Origin: Lysobacter sp. yr284 | GTDB lineage: Bacteria; Pseudomonadota; Gammaproteobacteria; Xanthomonadales; Xanthomonadaceae | DNA length: 64,000 nucleotides | Reading direction: 5' to 3' | Assembly: GCF_900107375.1 (NCBI RefSeq) | Contig: NZ_FNPT01000003.1 | Location: 62,001 to 126,000 of the forward strand | Shown here: positions 21,062 through 35,178 of the stretch, in pieces | Position numbering within the stretch: the first letter of the stretch is position 1 | How the letters are laid out: each line of letters starts with the position of its first letter | Notes under the pieces: generated by a model | Database searches by the model: none | Told to the model about the DNA's origin: nothing | The model's input: the letters and a program-made list of their open reading frames with translations, nothing else | Program-made: the position numbers and the translations under genes

Positions 21062-21559
21062 TCACACCGGCGCTGCGGCGTCCGCGAAGTGCTGGACCAG
21101 GTCGAGCGAATGGCGGCGCCCGCCGAGGTAATCGGCGGCGACCTGCCACACCAGCGGGCTGCGGTGCTGGTCGGCGCGCGCCTGCAGCTCGGCCGGGGTC
21201 AGCCATAGCGCCTGGACGATGCCTTCGTCGAGCGGGCGTTGCGGATCGTGGCGGACCGGCTCGGCGGCGAAGGCGAAGCGCAGGTAGTGGCGGCCGCTGC
21301 CGCCGGCCGAGGCGTCCGGCGCCTTCCATTGGTAGGCCCCGACGAAGGCGGTCAGGCGCACGTGCCAGCCGGTCTCCTCGAGGGTCTCGCGCAGCGCCGC
21401 CTCGAGCAGGCTCTCGTCCGGCTCCAGGTGGCCGGCCGGCTGGTTGAGCACCAGGCGCCCGCCGACGGTCTCCTCGACCATCAGCAGGCGGCCGCCGTCG
21501 ACCACCACGGTGGCCACGGTCACGTCGGGTTGCCAGAAACGGCCTTCGCGGTAGCTCAC
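21062..21559 (-). CDS. nudJ: NudJ-like Nudix phosphatase
   Basis: A 165-residue Nudix hydrolase. The Nudix box is complete: [20 protein letters not shown] then TGW, with Gx5Ex5[RxxEExG] spacing. NudJ acts on thiamine and nucleoside di/triphosphates. The start is taken as GTG 21559, because reading [19 protein letters not shown] fits the family N-terminus, there is no suitable ATG, and the upstream gene ends only 1 base away. The gene order with mnmA and hflD is the same as in E. coli, which supports the specific name. It is likely co-transcribed with the ybjN-like gene upstream. Confidence 0.88.
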   Translation of the reverse strand: MSYREGRFWQPDVTVATVVVDGGRLLMVEETVGGRLVLNQPAGHLEPDESLLEAALRETLEETGWHVRLTAFVGAYQWKAPDASAGGSGRHYLRFAFAAEPVRHDPQRPLDEGIVQALWLTPAELQARADQHRSPLVWQVAADYLGGRRHSLDLVQHFADAAAPV

Positions 21560-21560
21560 G

Positions 21561-22160
21561 TCAGAATTCGTCCTGGCCGGGAGTGAGTTCGGCTTCCATT
21601 TGATCCGCCGCGCGCACTGCGTAGTCGATGGCGTCGTCCAGGGTCTGCTGCGAGGCGTCGGCGTCGAGCTTGACCACGAACACCGCGACCCCGTCCTGGC
21701 TGACCCAGCCGCCGAGCTTGCTGAGCTGGCCGTCCTCGAGCAGGCGGTTGGCGACCGCCGCCGGCAGCGCGCCGCGGTCGGCGCTGCGGTAGGCCGGCGA
21801 CCAGATCTCGCGCACCTTGAGCGAGCCGTAGCGCTGGGTGCGCGAGAGCACGTAGGCCATCTGGCTGCGTTGTTCGTCCAGGGCGAAGGTGAGGACGAAA
21901 TCGCCGTCCTCGTCGACCTCGTACTTGTAGCCCAGCGCCTGCAAGTGCGCGCGCAAGGCCGGATCGCCGTCCTTGGACGCGGCGGCGTCGCCGTCGCGGG
22001 CCGGCTTGGCGGCGGCCTTGGCCGCGTCGGCGGCGGGCGCGGCCGGCGCGCCGGACCGGGCCGGGTTCGCCCACGCGGGCGCGGCGGCCAGCGCGGCGAG
22101 CAGCGCGGCGCCGGCGAGGCGGAACGTGGAGCCGGTCGGAAAGCCGGGGATGGGGCGCAT
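21561..22160 (-). CDS. Exported YbjN-like protein
   Basis: A 199-residue protein with a signal peptide (MRPIPGFP to APAWA, cleavage near residue 31), then an Ala/Pro/Asp-rich linker (about 32-65). The remaining domain (LRAHLQALGYKYEVDEDGD onward) looks like the YbjN fold, related to secretion chaperones. The fold is inferred from strand pattern. It is the first gene of the nudJ-mnmA-hflD run, ending 1 base before nudJ, and is divergent from clpS across 170 bases. ATG 22160 was chosen over upstream in-frame starts because it begins the signal peptide. Confidence 0.65.
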   Translation of the reverse strand: MRPIPGFPTGSTFRLAGAALLAALAAAPAWANPARSGAPAAPAADAAKAAAKPARDGDAAASKDGDPALRAHLQALGYKYEVDEDGDFVLTFALDEQRSQMAYVLSRTQRYGSLKVREIWSPAYRSADRGALPAAVANRLLEDGQLSKLGGWVSQDGVAVFVVKLDADASQQTLDDAIDYAVRAADQMEAELTPGQDEF

Positions 22161-22320
22161 GCGGGTCCTTGAATTCGCTGGCATCGGCGCAATCTGCACC
22201 GACGGCACCGCTACAGATGGCGGCGCTGCGGCATTTTGCAATGCGGCCGTGGATGCGTCCAACGCCGCGCCGCGACCGCTTCCCGCGTGACCGGGGCCGC
22301 GTCCCCAGAGGGCAGGAGTC

Positions 22321-22326
22321 TATAAT
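22321..22326 (+). promoter_or_regulatory. Consensus -10 box close to clpS start
   Basis: TATAAT lies only 6 bases before the clpS ATG. Transcription would start at or next to the ATG, giving a leaderless or nearly leaderless message. An AGGAG at 22314-22318 is 14 bases from the ATG, too far for usual use and upstream of the predicted transcript start. No good -35 element is visible. Confidence 0.5.
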
Positions 22327-22332
22327 CTTCGC

Positions 22333-22653
22333 ATGGCCAAACAGACCGACCACGAACACAGCCACGGGGTCCTGGTGGAAGCCGGCAAGCCCGAGCTCGC
22401 CCGCCCGCCGCTGTACTCCGTAATGCTGCTCAACGACGACTACACCCCGATGGACTTCGTGATCGAGGTGTTGATGCGCTTTTTCCCGATGAACGTCGAA
22501 AAAGCCACCCAGATCATGCTGCACGTGCATACCCGCGGCCGCGGCGTATGCGGCGTCTTCACGCGCGAAGTCGCCGAATCCAAGGTAGCGCAGGTGAACG
22601 AATTTTCAAGGATGCATCAGCACCCCTTGCTGTGCACGATGGAAAAGGCCTAA
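22333..22653 (+). CDS. clpS: ClpS, N-degron adaptor for ClpAP
   Basis: A 106-residue adaptor that recognises N-terminal Leu, Phe, Trp and Tyr and delivers such proteins to ClpA. The family core is intact: [15 protein letters not shown] (binding pocket, about 34-48), then [19 protein letters not shown] and [10 protein letters not shown] at the end. The flexible N-terminal tail (about 1-25), needed to engage ClpA, is present. It is immediately upstream of clpA (91-base gap) and shares a neighbourhood with aat, which makes N-degrons. Confidence 0.97.
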   Translation: MAKQTDHEHSHGVLVEAGKPELARPPLYSVMLLNDDYTPMDFVIEVLMRFFPMNVEKATQIMLHVHTRGRGVCGVFTREVAESKVAQVNEFSRMHQHPLLCTMEKA

Positions 22654-22744
22654 AAGGGAGCTGAAGCATCCCCCTGGGGCGGGGCATGGAAAAGCCGGCG
22701 AGCGCCCCCACGTAGCGAGCATACGTCCTGGAGGCTCCGTCCCC

Positions 22745-25024
<2,280 letters not shown>

Positions 25025-25051
25025 TCGTCGGCCGCGATTGCGGCGCAACGG

Positions 25052-25078
25052 AAAAGGCGGCCTGCGGGCCGCCTTTTT
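25052..25078 (+). terminator. Terminator after clpA
   Basis: An 11-bp stem AAAAGGCGGCC (25052-25062) with GGCCGCCTTTT (25067-25077), TGCG loop and trailing T run, 27 bases after the clpA stop. The A-rich left arm means it can also act on the minus strand. Confidence 0.92.
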
Positions 25079-25249
25079 CGTTTGCCACGGGCTCGCCGGC
25101 GTCGATCCATTCTTTGGACATGGATCGCGCCGTCAGCATGCGGATGCGCAGGGCCGGAGTGAGTGCGCTGTGCCGACGGCTGCGTATCCGCTGGCGCCTC
25201 GCCGACGCGGACAGTGTCCGCGCGCTCGCGTTTTCGCGAGGCGGCCGTC

Positions 25250-25600
25250 TCAGCGCCGGGTGTAGCGCTTGTACGCCTGCGCGTCGATCTTCTCCACCCG
25301 CGTGATCGAGCAATAGTCGCGCTCGGTGGTCAGCTTCGTGCCCTGCGGGCACAGGCGCGCGTTCTGCTCGTCGGTGGAGATCGACAGCTTGCCGGTATAG
25401 CTCAGATCGCTGCAGCCCTGGCGCGCCTGTGCGCGGTAGTACTGTTCGCCGTCGCGGATCGCGATGGCGCCGTCGCCGGCGCGGCGCACGCTGTGCTCGG
25501 CGCCCAGGTCGATGCAGTCCTGCAAGGGCTCGGCGGCGAGCGCAGGTGCGCAGGCGGCGGCGAGCGCGGTGGCGACGGCGATGGCGGACAACAGCTTCAT
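25250..25600 (-). CDS. Small exported cysteine-containing protein, DUF6491-like
   Basis: A 116-residue protein with a signal peptide (MKLLSAIAVATALAAACAPA, cleavage after ALA near 22). The mature part has Cys in DCIDLG, QGCSDL, ARLCPQ and YCSITRV, four residues likely paired. The pattern CIDL ... DGxQYYRAxxxxGCxxL recalls the DUF6491 family common in Xanthomonadaceae; that match is from memory. Function unknown. It lies convergent with clpA, separated by the terminator. Confidence 0.7.
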   Translation of the reverse strand: MKLLSAIAVATALAAACAPALAAEPLQDCIDLGAEHSVRRAGDGAIAIRDGEQYYRAQARQGCSDLSYTGKLSISTDEQNARLCPQGTKLTTERDYCSITRVEKIDAQAYKRYTRR

Positions 25601-26261
25601 GCTTCGTATCCTTGAGTTGGAGTGGTCGGCGTATGCGCAAATCTAGCGATGGCGCGCGTCGGCCAAATCTGGAAAAAGTCGCGGTGACCTTCGTCACGGC
25701 ATGACCTTTGGCCCACACGCGCGGCGTCGCTGCGGCATCCGTGGTGCGGATGCCGCTTCGTCGCCAGAAGTGCGTTCGATCCATGGATGCGGCCGCGGGC
25801 GCGATGGTTGCAGCGCCGGTGCGCGTCGTTCGCGCGGCGTGCTATGCCGCGCTGCGATGCGTCGGTGCCGTGCCGGCGCGGGCGACGCGCGGCGAGATGA
25901 TGCGTGCGCATCGCGATGCGATGGCGTCGTCGTTGCGTCGCGGCAGTGGAGCCGAGCCGCAGCGTTGCGCGCGCAGCGTTTCGGTGCGCGCGGATGGATG
26001 CGCGCTATCGGCGAGGCGCGCGAGCGCATTGGTCGCGGCCTTCGCCGAACGCGTCGCCTTGCTGCGCTGCGCAACGATGCAGCGCGCGCGGACCCGCGAA
26101 ACGCGCTGCGCGTCGCATCCGCGGCGTGCGTTGCGGCGTGCGCCCTGTCGGTTTTGCCAGGGGCCGCCGGCGCGTCCGGGCGCCGATGCTAGCGTCCGCT
26201 CGCCCGCGGGCTGCGGGCGGCGGCGGCGACGCCGCCTCACCAGGAAGAGGAGTCCGATCCC
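25601..26261. other. Intergenic region, no gene seen
   Basis: About 660 bases. Overlapping open frames occur on both strands, but their products are Arg/Ala/Cys-rich strings with no start signals or domains. The sequence repeatedly uses short GATGCG/CGCATC motifs. The promoter of the two small cysteine-rich peptides should lie near its right end. Confidence 0.5.
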
Positions 26262-26459
26262 ATGAAGAAGCGTTCTCTCGCGGCCGTGGCCGCGTTCGTG
26301 TTCGGTTGCGCGGTGGTGACCACGGCGATGGCCGCCGACGCCTGCCAGACCTGCTGGCAGCGTTACAACAAGTGCGTGGCCGTGATGGATGTGCAGACCT
26401 GCGAGTACCAGGTCGAGAACTGCCTGAAGAGCAACGGCTGCCCGAACCCGCCGTGGTGA
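26262..26459 (+). CDS. Six-cysteine secreted peptide A
   Basis: A 65-residue precursor with a signal peptide (MKKRSLAAVAAFVFGC to AMA, cleavage near 24) and a mature peptide of about 41 residues. Its cysteines follow C-x2-C-x6-C-x8-C-x6-C-x5-C-P. A strong AGGAAGAGGAG precedes the ATG. The next gene encodes a paralogue with the same layout. Six paired cysteines in an exported mini-protein suggest three disulfides. I do not recognise the family. Possible roles include a secreted toxin, inhibitor or envelope protein, but nothing here decides. Confidence 0.75.
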   Translation: MKKRSLAAVAAFVFGCAVVTTAMAADACQTCWQRYNKCVAVMDVQTCEYQVENCLKSNGCPNPPW

Positions 26460-26525
26460 GTCGCGCTCGCATCATCGGGCGCGGCTGAGGCGCGCGCCTT
26501 CCGAAGTCATGGATAAGGAGGTTGT

Positions 26526-26732
26526 ATGAAGTCTCGCCACACCCCGTTCGTGGCGCTGGCCGCGTTCGTGTTCGCGTTCTCGGCCGCGGCGATCGCCGCC
26601 CCGGGCGGTGCCTGCAAGCAATGCCGTACCGAGTACCAGGCCTGCATGAACAACGGCGGCTGGGACGGTACCCGCGATTGCGAAACGCCGTTCAGCGTTT
26701 GCCTGATCGCCGCCGGCTGCCCGCTGGAGTGA
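26526..26732 (+). CDS. Six-cysteine secreted peptide B, paralogue of A
   Basis: A 68-residue precursor. The signal peptide (KSRHTPFVALAAFVFAFSAAAIA) shares AAFVF with peptide A. The mature part has C-x2-C-x6-C-x11-C-x6-C-x5-C-P, differing from A only by three extra residues in the third loop. A near-perfect AAGGAGG site at 26515-26521 precedes the ATG. The two genes lie 66 bases apart and are probably one operon ending at the terminator before infA. Sequence outside the cysteines has diverged strongly, as expected for an old or fast-evolving duplication. Confidence 0.75.
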   Translation: MKSRHTPFVALAAFVFAFSAAAIAAPGGACKQCRTEYQACMNNGGWDGTRDCETPFSVCLIAAGCPLE

Positions 26733-26806
26733 GCCCCGGGCGCGGGCCGGCACAGGCCCGCGCGCTCCACCTCGGCGGCGGCAGCGCCGTCGCCACGCCG
26801 GAAACG

Positions 26807-26833
26807 AAAAAGGCGGCCATTGGCCGCCTTTTT
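26807..26833. terminator. Bidirectional terminator between peptide genes and infA
   Basis: A 12-bp perfect stem (26807-26818 with 26822-26833, ATT loop). One arm is A5-rich and the other ends T5, so it can terminate both the plus-strand peptide operon and infA on the minus strand. Confidence 0.92.
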
Positions 26834-26849
26834 CAACAGGTTACCGCCA

Positions 26850-27068
26850 TTACTTCATGCGGTACGTAATCCGGCCCTTGGTCAGATCGTAGGGCGTCAT
26901 CTCTACCTTGACCTTGTCGCCGGTCAGGATGCGGATGTAGTTCTTGCGCATGCGACCCGAGATGTGGGCGATGATTTCGTGCCCGTTTTCGAGACGCACG
27001 CGGAACATGGTGTTCGGAAGGGTTTCCGCCACCGTGCCCTCGAATTCGATCACGTCGTCTTTTGCCAT
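26850..27068 (-). CDS. infA: Translation initiation factor IF-1
   Basis: A 72-residue OB-fold protein that binds the 30S A site during initiation. The sequence is near-identical to the family: [18 protein letters not shown] at the start, then [20 protein letters not shown] and [20 protein letters not shown] 27068 is fixed by the conserved N-terminus. It lies downstream of aat on the same strand with a 169-base gap, and beside clpA as in E. coli and Pseudomonas. In E. coli a serine tRNA gene lies between clpA and infA; none is seen here. Confidence 0.98.
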   Translation of the reverse strand: MAKDDVIEFEGTVAETLPNTMFRVRLENGHEIIAHISGRMRKNYIRILTGDKVKVEMTPYDLTKGRITYRMK

Positions 27069-27237
27069 GTGCTTCCCAGGAAGGTGGACTCGCAGAGGAG
27101 TCCTGGAGTCGGGTGTGTGGGCGTCGCGCGCCCGCGAAGCCGAGCATTTTGCCACGGCTGCGGCCTGGGCGCAAAAAATCGTTAATGAGATGGCCGTCGG
27201 GCCGCCAGGGGGCCCAGCGGGGGCGCCGGCGGGCGTC

Positions 27238-27999
27238 TCAGCCTGGCGCGGGCGCGGGCAGGGGCTCGGCCAGTTCCGCCGCGGCCATGGTGCCGAAGCG
27301 CGCGGTCCAGGGGCCGGGTTCGAAGCCGGGCAGGGCCGCCAGTTCGCCGGCCCGGGCCAGGAACCGGGCGCGCGGCATGGCCTGGGCGCCCAGACTGGCC
27401 AGGTGCGGGTTCTCGACCTGGGCGTCGAGCAGCGGCCAGCCCCAGCCGTGCAGGCGCCGCGCCAGCGCCGCCAGCGCCACCTTGGAGCCGCCGGAGGCCG
27501 CGCTGAACATGCTCTCGCCATAGAACATGCGGCCGATGGCGATGCCGTAGATGCCGCCGACCAAGGCCTCGCCGTCGAACACCTCGACCGAGTGGGCGTG
27601 GCCGAGCCGGTGCATGCGGGTGTAGGCCTCGATCATCGCCGGTACGATCCAGGTGCCGTCCTGGCCCGGCCGCGGCGCCGCCGCGCAGGCGTCGATGACC
27701 GCCTCGAACGCGGTGTCGGCGCGCACCGTCCAGGCGCTGCGGCGCAGGCCGCGGCGGAACTTGGAGGCCAGCCGCACCGCGTCGGTGTGGAACACCGTGC
27801 GCGGGTCCGGGCACCACCACAGCAGCGGATAGCCCTCGCTGGGCCAGGGAAACACGCCGCTGCGGTAGGCGTTGAGCAGGCGCGCCGGGCCGAGGTCGCC
27901 GCCGACCGCGAGCAGTCCGTCGGGCTCGATCAGGGCGCGGTCGCCGGGCGGGAACGGTGCCTCGGGGTCGCTGGGCAAAAGGAACGGCAGGCGCTTCAT
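27238..27999 (-). CDS. aat: Leucyl/phenylalanyl-tRNA-protein transferase
   Basis: A 253-residue enzyme that transfers Leu or Phe from tRNA onto N-terminal Lys or Arg, creating N-degrons for ClpS/ClpAP. Family motifs: [62 protein letters not shown] and the [19 protein letters not shown] block. The length is normal. ATG 27999 overlaps the stop of the acyltransferase-like gene by 4 bases, so the two are translationally coupled. The other N-degron genes clpS and clpA are within 6 kb. Confidence 0.96.
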   Translation of the reverse strand: MKRLPFLLPSDPEAPFPPGDRALIEPDGLLAVGGDLGPARLLNAYRSGVFPWPSEGYPLLWWCPDPRTVFHTDAVRLASKFRRGLRRSAWTVRADTAFEAVIDACAAAPRPGQDGTWIVPAMIEAYTRMHRLGHAHSVEVFDGEALVGGIYGIAIGRMFYGESMFSAASGGSKVALAALARRLHGWGWPLLDAQVENPHLASLGAQAMPRARFLARAGELAALPGFEPGPWTARFGTMAAAELAEPLPAPAPG

Positions 28000-29210
28000 G
28001 GGTCCGATGATGGCCGATCCGGCGGCGCGCCGGCGTCGGCGGCATCGGCCTTGAACGGCGAATGCGCGCGCAGGGTCGCGGCGTAGCGCCGGATCGAGGC
28101 CGCCTCCTCGCGGCACCACGGCCGCAGCGCGTCGCGGAACGCCGGGTGGGCGATCCAGTGGCGGCTGCGCACCTGGGCCGGCAGGAAGCCGCGGGCCAGC
28201 TTGTGCTCGCCCTGGGCGCCGGGCTCGAACGCGTGCAGGCCTTCGCGCAGGCAGTACTCGATGCCCTGGTAGTAGCAGGTCTCGAAGTGCAGGCCCGGCA
28301 GTTCGGCGCGCGCGCCCCAGTAGCGGCCGTAGAGCGTGTCGCCGCCGCGCAGGCACAAGGCGCCGGCGACCGGCTCGCCGGCGTATTCGGCCAGGAACAT
28401 CACCAGCGCCTGCGGCATCGTCCGCGCCAGGTGGCGCAGGAAGTCCAGGGTCAGCGCGGCGTGGTTGCCGTACTGGTCGAAGGTACTGCGGTAGAAGCCG
28501 TACATCGTCGCCAGGTCGGCGTCGCTGGCCTGCGCGCCTTCGACGGTGCGGAAACTCACCCCGGCGCGCGCGACCTTGGCCCGTTCCTGGCGGATGTTCT
28601 TGCGGTGCTTGTGGTCGAACGCGGCGAGGAACTGGTCGAAGTCCTGCCAGCGCCGGCCGTGCGGGTCGGCCGGGTTGCGCCAGTGGTACTGCACGTCCAA
28701 GCGCTGCAGCCAGGCGTCGTCGCCTTCGGCGGCGAAGGCGGCGTCTTCGTCCTCCGGATGGAAGTTCACGTGCGCCGAGGACAGCTCCTGGCGCTCGCAC
28801 AATTGCCTCATCGCCTGCAGCAGCAAGCGCCGGTGCGCGGGTTCGCGCGCGAGCAGGCGCGGGCCGGTCACCGGCGAGTAGGGCACCGCGGCCAGCCACT
28901 TGGGGAAGTAGTCCAGGCCGTGCTGCTCGTAGGCGTGGGCCCAGGCGTGGTCGAACACGAACTCGCCGTGCGAGTTCTGCTTCAGATAGGCCGGCATCGC
29001 CGCGACCAGGCGGTCGCCTTGCCAGACGGTGAGGTGATGCGGCGTCCAGCCCCAGTCCGCGCGCAGGCAGCCGGTGGCTTCCAGCCCGTGCAGGAAGGCG
29101 TGGGCGACGAACGGGTTGGCGCCGTCGTGCAGCGCGTCCCACTGCGCCGCGGGCACCTCGGCGAGCGCGCCGAGCAGGCGGATCGCGTAGGCGTCGCCGG
29201 CCTCGCTCAC
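27996..29210 (-). CDS. GNAT/FemX-like acyltransferase of the COG3146 (DUF482) group
   Basis: A 404-residue protein. Segments DYFPKWLAAVPYSPVTGPRLL, HVNFHPEDED, QYHWRNPADP, FDHKHRKNIRQER and YYQGIEYCLREGLHAFEPGAQGEHKLARGF match my recollection of the family once called peptidogalycan biosynthesis proteins. Members have a double GNAT fold related to FemABX aminoacyl transferases. The true reaction is unknown. It overlaps aat downstream and a GNAT gene upstream by 4 bases each. In Pseudomonas the arginyl-transferase-like gene ate1 occupies this slot, which raises the idea of an N-degron role here. No signal peptide, so cytoplasmic. Confidence 0.85.
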   Translation of the reverse strand: MSEAGDAYAIRLLGALAEVPAAQWDALHDGANPFVAHAFLHGLEATGCLRADWGWTPHHLTVWQGDRLVAAMPAYLKQNSHGEFVFDHAWAHAYEQHGLDYFPKWLAAVPYSPVTGPRLLAREPAHRRLLLQAMRQLCERQELSSAHVNFHPEDEDAAFAAEGDDAWLQRLDVQYHWRNPADPHGRRWQDFDQFLAAFDHKHRKNIRQERAKVARAGVSFRTVEGAQASDADLATMYGFYRSTFDQYGNHAALTLDFLRHLARTMPQALVMFLAEYAGEPVAGALCLRGGDTLYGRYWGARAELPGLHFETCYYQGIEYCLREGLHAFEPGAQGEHKLARGFLPAQVRSRHWIAHPAFRDALRPWCREEAASIRRYAATLRAHSPFKADAADAGAPPDRPSSDP

Positions 29211-29662
29211 GGTGCGGGCGCGGCTTCGCGGGCGCGCAGGTACACGTCGGGGTCGTGCTTGTGCATGTGCTGCTCCGGCCGCGGCAACGCAGTGAAGCCG
29301 AGCTTGGCGTACAGCGGCTGCATGTCGCTGGTGACCAGCAGCCAGCGGCGCAGGCCCTGCACGCGCGGGTCGGCCATCAGGGCTTCAACGACTGCGCGGC
29401 CGTAGCCGCGGCCGCGCTGCCGCGCAACCACGAACACGTCGGCGAGGTAGGCGAACGTGGCCTGGTCGGTGACCGCGCGGGCGAAGGCGACAAGCTCGCC
29501 GTCGAGGTAGCCGCGGTAGCACAGCGAGCCGTCCAGCGCGCGGCGCAGGGTGTCGGCGGGGATGCCGGCGGCCCAGTAGGTTTGCGAGAGAAAGCCGTGG
29601 ATCACGGCGAAATCGGCATCGGACAACGCGTCGTCGCGGAAGCTCAGCATCGTGGCGGCCAT
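29207..29662 (-). CDS. GNAT-family N-acetyltransferase
   Basis: A 151-residue single-domain GNAT protein. The acetyl-CoA-binding motif is visible as VVARQRGRGYGRAVVEALMAD (about 78-98), followed by LYAKLGFTALP. It begins FRDDALSDADFAVIHGFLSQTYWA, a pattern common among small GNATs of unknown substrate. The start may be 29662 or an ATG four codons later (29650); no clear ribosome site separates them. It overlaps the COG3146 gene by 4 bases and likely forms an operon with it and aat. A 10-bp hairpin (29698-29721) lies upstream towards trxB without a T run. Confidence 0.85.
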   Translation of the reverse strand: MAATMLSFRDDALSDADFAVIHGFLSQTYWAAGIPADTLRRALDGSLCYRGYLDGELVAFARAVTDQATFAYLADVFVVARQRGRGYGRAVVEALMADPRVQGLRRWLLVTSDMQPLYAKLGFTALPRPEQHMHKHDPDVYLRAREAAPAP

Positions 29663-29779
29663 CGGGCGGAAGCAGCGGACACGCGGCGGTGCCGGAGGGC
29701 CCGCCGCTGTCGCGGCGGGCCGGCAGACGGCGGGCGAGGGGACCGGCGGGTCGGCGAACGGCCCGCCCGGCGCGCGCGC

Positions 29780-32261
<2,482 letters not shown>

Positions 32262-32327
32262 CCGCCCGATCCGGGACTCGCGGCCGGCCCTGCCGGGGCG
32301 GTTGCGGTCCTGCTGCGAGGCCGCGTG

Positions 32328-32358
32328 GGGCCGGACGGAGTATTCCGTCCGGCCCTTT
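32328..32358 (+). terminator. Terminator after ald
   Basis: A perfect 12-bp stem (32328-32339 with 32344-32355, GTAT loop) followed by TTT and, shortly after, TTTT at about 32363. It lies 66 bases after ald. Confidence 0.82.
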
Positions 32359-32548
32359 GTGCTTTTATGGTGGGAATCGCGCCCGCGACCCGGCCGATTC
32401 GGGCCGCAGCGGTTGCGGATTCGTCCCGACTCACTGAACGGGCCGCCGGTCCAGCTCGCCCGGCGGGTTTGCGGCGGTTGATTACTACCTCATCGCTCTT
32501 CCTGTATATTCAACGACTAACGGAATCTAGCTAAGGCAGCACATCACG

Positions 32549-34930
32549 GTGGCGTCCGCTCCCACAGCCAGTCGCAAGAAGGCCAAGGCTCCAGCCGAGG
32601 CCGCGCCGCGCGCGGCCGCGTCGTCGCCGCCGTCGCCGAAGCGGCAGCGGTTGATGCGCGACATTTCGCTGATCGTGATCGCGCCGTTGCTGCTGTACTT
32701 GCTGGCCAGTCTGTTCACCTTCTCGCCGACCGATCCGGGCTGGTCGCATTCGGGCTCGATCACCGCGCCGCTGCACAATCTCGGCGGCCGGGTCGGCGCT
32801 TGGATCGCCGACGTGCTGCTGTACCTGTGCGGCTACGTCGCCTTCCTGTTGCCCTTCATGCTCGGCGCGATCGCCTGGATCGCGCTGTTCGGCATGGACA
32901 CCGACGGCGACGGCGAGGCCGACCTCGGCCCGGCGTTGCGCCTGGTCGGCATCGTCGGTTTCCTGGTGTCGTCCGCCGGCCTGCTGCAGTTGCGCATCGG
33001 CGGGGTCGACAACTTCTCCGCCGGCGCCGGCGGCATCCTCGGCCAACTGGTCGGGCGTTCGCTGTACTCCGGTTTCGGGCCGGTCGGCGGCAACCTGTTC
33101 CTCGCGGCCTTGCTGCTGATCTCGTTCACCCTGGCCACCGGGGTGTCGTGGTTCGCGGTGATGGACTGGATCGGCCAGCGCGTGCTGACCCTCGGCCCGG
33201 TCGCGAGCAAGCTGTTCCGCCGCGGCAGCCAGCAGGCGACCGAATGGCGCCAGACCCAGGTCATGCGCGAGGAGCGCGAGGAAGCGCGCAAGGCCGACAC
33301 CGAGCTGCGCGCCAAGCGCGAGAAGGTCAAGATCGAGCCGCCGCCGGCGCCGGTGGTGGAAAAGAGCGAGCGCGCCAAGCGCGAGACCCAGATTCCGCTG
33401 TTCCACACCGCCGACGGCAGCGGCGTGCCGCCGCTGGCGCTGCTCGACGATCCCAAGCCGCAGCCCAAGGGCTACAGCGAGGAGACGCTGGAAACCCTGT
33501 CGCGGCAGATCGAGTTCAAGCTCAAGGACTTCCGCATCGACGCGCAGGTGGTCGGCGCCTACCCGGGCCCGGTCATCACCCGCTTCGAAGTGCAGCCCGC
33601 GCCGGGCGTCAAGGTCAGCCAGATCTCCTCGCTGGACAAGGACATCGCCCGCGGCCTGTCGGTCAAGTCGGTGCGCGTGGTCGACGTGATCCCGGGCAAG
33701 TCGGTGATCGGCCTGGAAACGCCGAACACCTCGCGCGAGATGATCTTCCTGTCCGAGCTGCTGCGCTCGAAGGAGTACGACAAGTCCGGCAGCCCGCTGA
33801 CGTTGGCGCTGGGCAAGGACATCGCCGGCCGGCCGACGGTCGCCGACCTGGCGCGCATGCCGCACTTGCTGGTCGCCGGCACCACCGGCTCGGGCAAGTC
33901 GGTCGCGGTCAACGCGATGGTGCTGAGCCTGCTGTACAAGGCCTCCGCGAAGGACCTGCGGATGCTGATGATCGACCCGAAGATGCTGGAGCTGTCGGTC
34001 TACGAAGGCATCCCGCACCTGCTGGCGCCGGTGGTCACCGACATGAAGGAGGCCGCCAACGGCCTGCGCTGGTGCGTGGCCGAGATGGAGCGGCGCTACA
34101 AGCTGATGTCGGCGGTCGGCGTGCGCAACCTGGCCGGCTTCAACAAGAAGGTCAAGGACGCGCAGGACGCCGGGCAGCCGATGATGGACCCGCTGTTCAA
34201 GCCCAACGCCGAGCTCGGCGAGGTGCCGCGTCCGCTGGAGACGCTGCCGTTCATCGTCATCTTCATCGACGAATTCGCCGACATGATGATGATCGTCGGC
34301 AAGAAGGTCGAGGAACTGATCGCGCGGCTGGCGCAGAAGGCGCGTGCGGCCGGTATCCACCTGATCCTGGCGACCCAGCGGCCGTCGGTGGACGTGATCA
34401 CCGGCCTGATCAAGGCCAACATCCCGACCCGCATCGCCTTCCAGGTGTCGAGCAAGATCGACTCGCGCACCATCCTCGACCAGTCCGGCGCGGAGACGCT
34501 GCTCGGCCACGGCGACATGCTGTACCTGCCGCCGGGCACGGCGATGCCCGAGCGCGTGCATGGCGCGTTCGTGTCCGACGAAGAAGTGCATCGCGTGGTC
34601 GAGCACCTCAAGCAGATCGGCGGCGGCCCGGACTACATCGAGGGCGTGCTCGACGAGATGCAGACGATGGGCGACGGCACCGTGGTCGGCGCGACCGGCC
34701 TGCCGGAGACGGCCAGCTCGGGCGGCGACGAATCCGACCCGCTCTACGACGAGGCCGTGCGCATCGTCACCGAGACCCGCCGCGCCTCGATTTCCGGCGT
34801 GCAGCGCCGGCTCAAGATCGGCTACAACCGCGCCGCGCGCCTGATCGAGGCGATGGAAGCGGCCGGCGTGGTGACGCCGCCGGAGCACAACGGCGACCGC
34901 AGCGTGCTGGCGCCGCCGCCGCCGAAGTAA
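32549..34930 (+). CDS. ftsK: DNA translocase FtsK
   Basis: A 793-residue division protein that pumps DNA towards dif and activates XerCD. After a basic N-terminus come about four membrane helices (from [16 protein letters not shown] near 38 to about 215), a short charged linker (about 215-310), the alpha/beta motor and a C-terminal winged-helix gamma domain ([34 protein letters not shown]) that reads KOPS. Walker A is GTTGSGKS at 444-451; Walker B is VIFIDEFAD near 575. The linker is short compared with E. coli FtsK. The start is GTG 32549 behind AAGG. A TATATT at 32505-32510 may belong to the promoter. lolA follows. Confidence 0.96.
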   Translation: MASAPTASRKKAKAPAEAAPRAAASSPPSPKRQRLMRDISLIVIAPLLLYLLASLFTFSPTDPGWSHSGSITAPLHNLGGRVGAWIADVLLYLCGYVAFLLPFMLGAIAWIALFGMDTDGDGEADLGPALRLVGIVGFLVSSAGLLQLRIGGVDNFSAGAGGILGQLVGRSLYSGFGPVGGNLFLAALLLISFTLATGVSWFAVMDWIGQRVLTLGPVASKLFRRGSQQATEWRQTQVMREEREEARKADTELRAKREKVKIEPPPAPVVEKSERAKRETQIPLFHTADGSGVPPLALLDDPKPQPKGYSEETLETLSRQIEFKLKDFRIDAQVVGAYPGPVITRFEVQPAPGVKVSQISSLDKDIARGLSVKSVRVVDVIPGKSVIGLETPNTSREMIFLSELLRSKEYDKSGSPLTLALGKDIAGRPTVADLARMPHLLVAGTTGSGKSVAVNAMVLSLLYKASAKDLRMLMIDPKMLELSVYEGIPHLLAPVVTDMKEAANGLRWCVAEMERRYKLMSAVGVRNLAGFNKKVKDAQDAGQPMMDPLFKPNAELGEVPRPLETLPFIVIFIDEFADMMMIVGKKVEELIARLAQKARAAGIHLILATQRPSVDVITGLIKANIPTRIAFQVSSKIDSRTILDQSGAETLLGHGDMLYLPPGTAMPERVHGAFVSDEEVHRVVEHLKQIGGGPDYIEGVLDEMQTMGDGTVVGATGLPETASSGGDESDPLYDEAVRIVTETRRASISGVQRRLKIGYNRAARLIEAMEAAGVVTPPEHNGDRSVLAPPPPK

Positions 34931-35178
34931 GCCGACGCGCTGCGGGTCGCGGCGCCGTCGCTGTCTCGCGCATCCGTGGGGTATCGGCGGGTTTCCGCAG
35001 TCGCCCGGCGTCGCGCCGGCGCAGCCATCGAGGCCTTGCCGGCGGCCGGCCCGCGGTGGTGCGCGGCCGGTCGGCGCAGGCGGCGTGGCAAACTACGCGG
35101 TGAACCCCGATGCGGCCGTCGCAAGCCCGTTCAGTTTCGTCCCAGCACACTGCCGCCATCTCATCCAGGAGTCGCCCC

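Noticed and set aside
25694-26240. Overlapping open frames in both directions between clpA region and the small peptides
   Set aside because: No ribosome sites, signal peptides or domains; composition matches random GC-rich sequence.
25025-26849. Serine tRNA gene expected between clpA and infA by analogy with E. coli
   Set aside because: No cloverleaf or T-loop sequence could be found in the gap on either strand.
29698-29721. Hairpin between the GNAT gene and trxB as a trxB terminator
   Set aside because: The stem is perfect but no T run follows in the minus direction.
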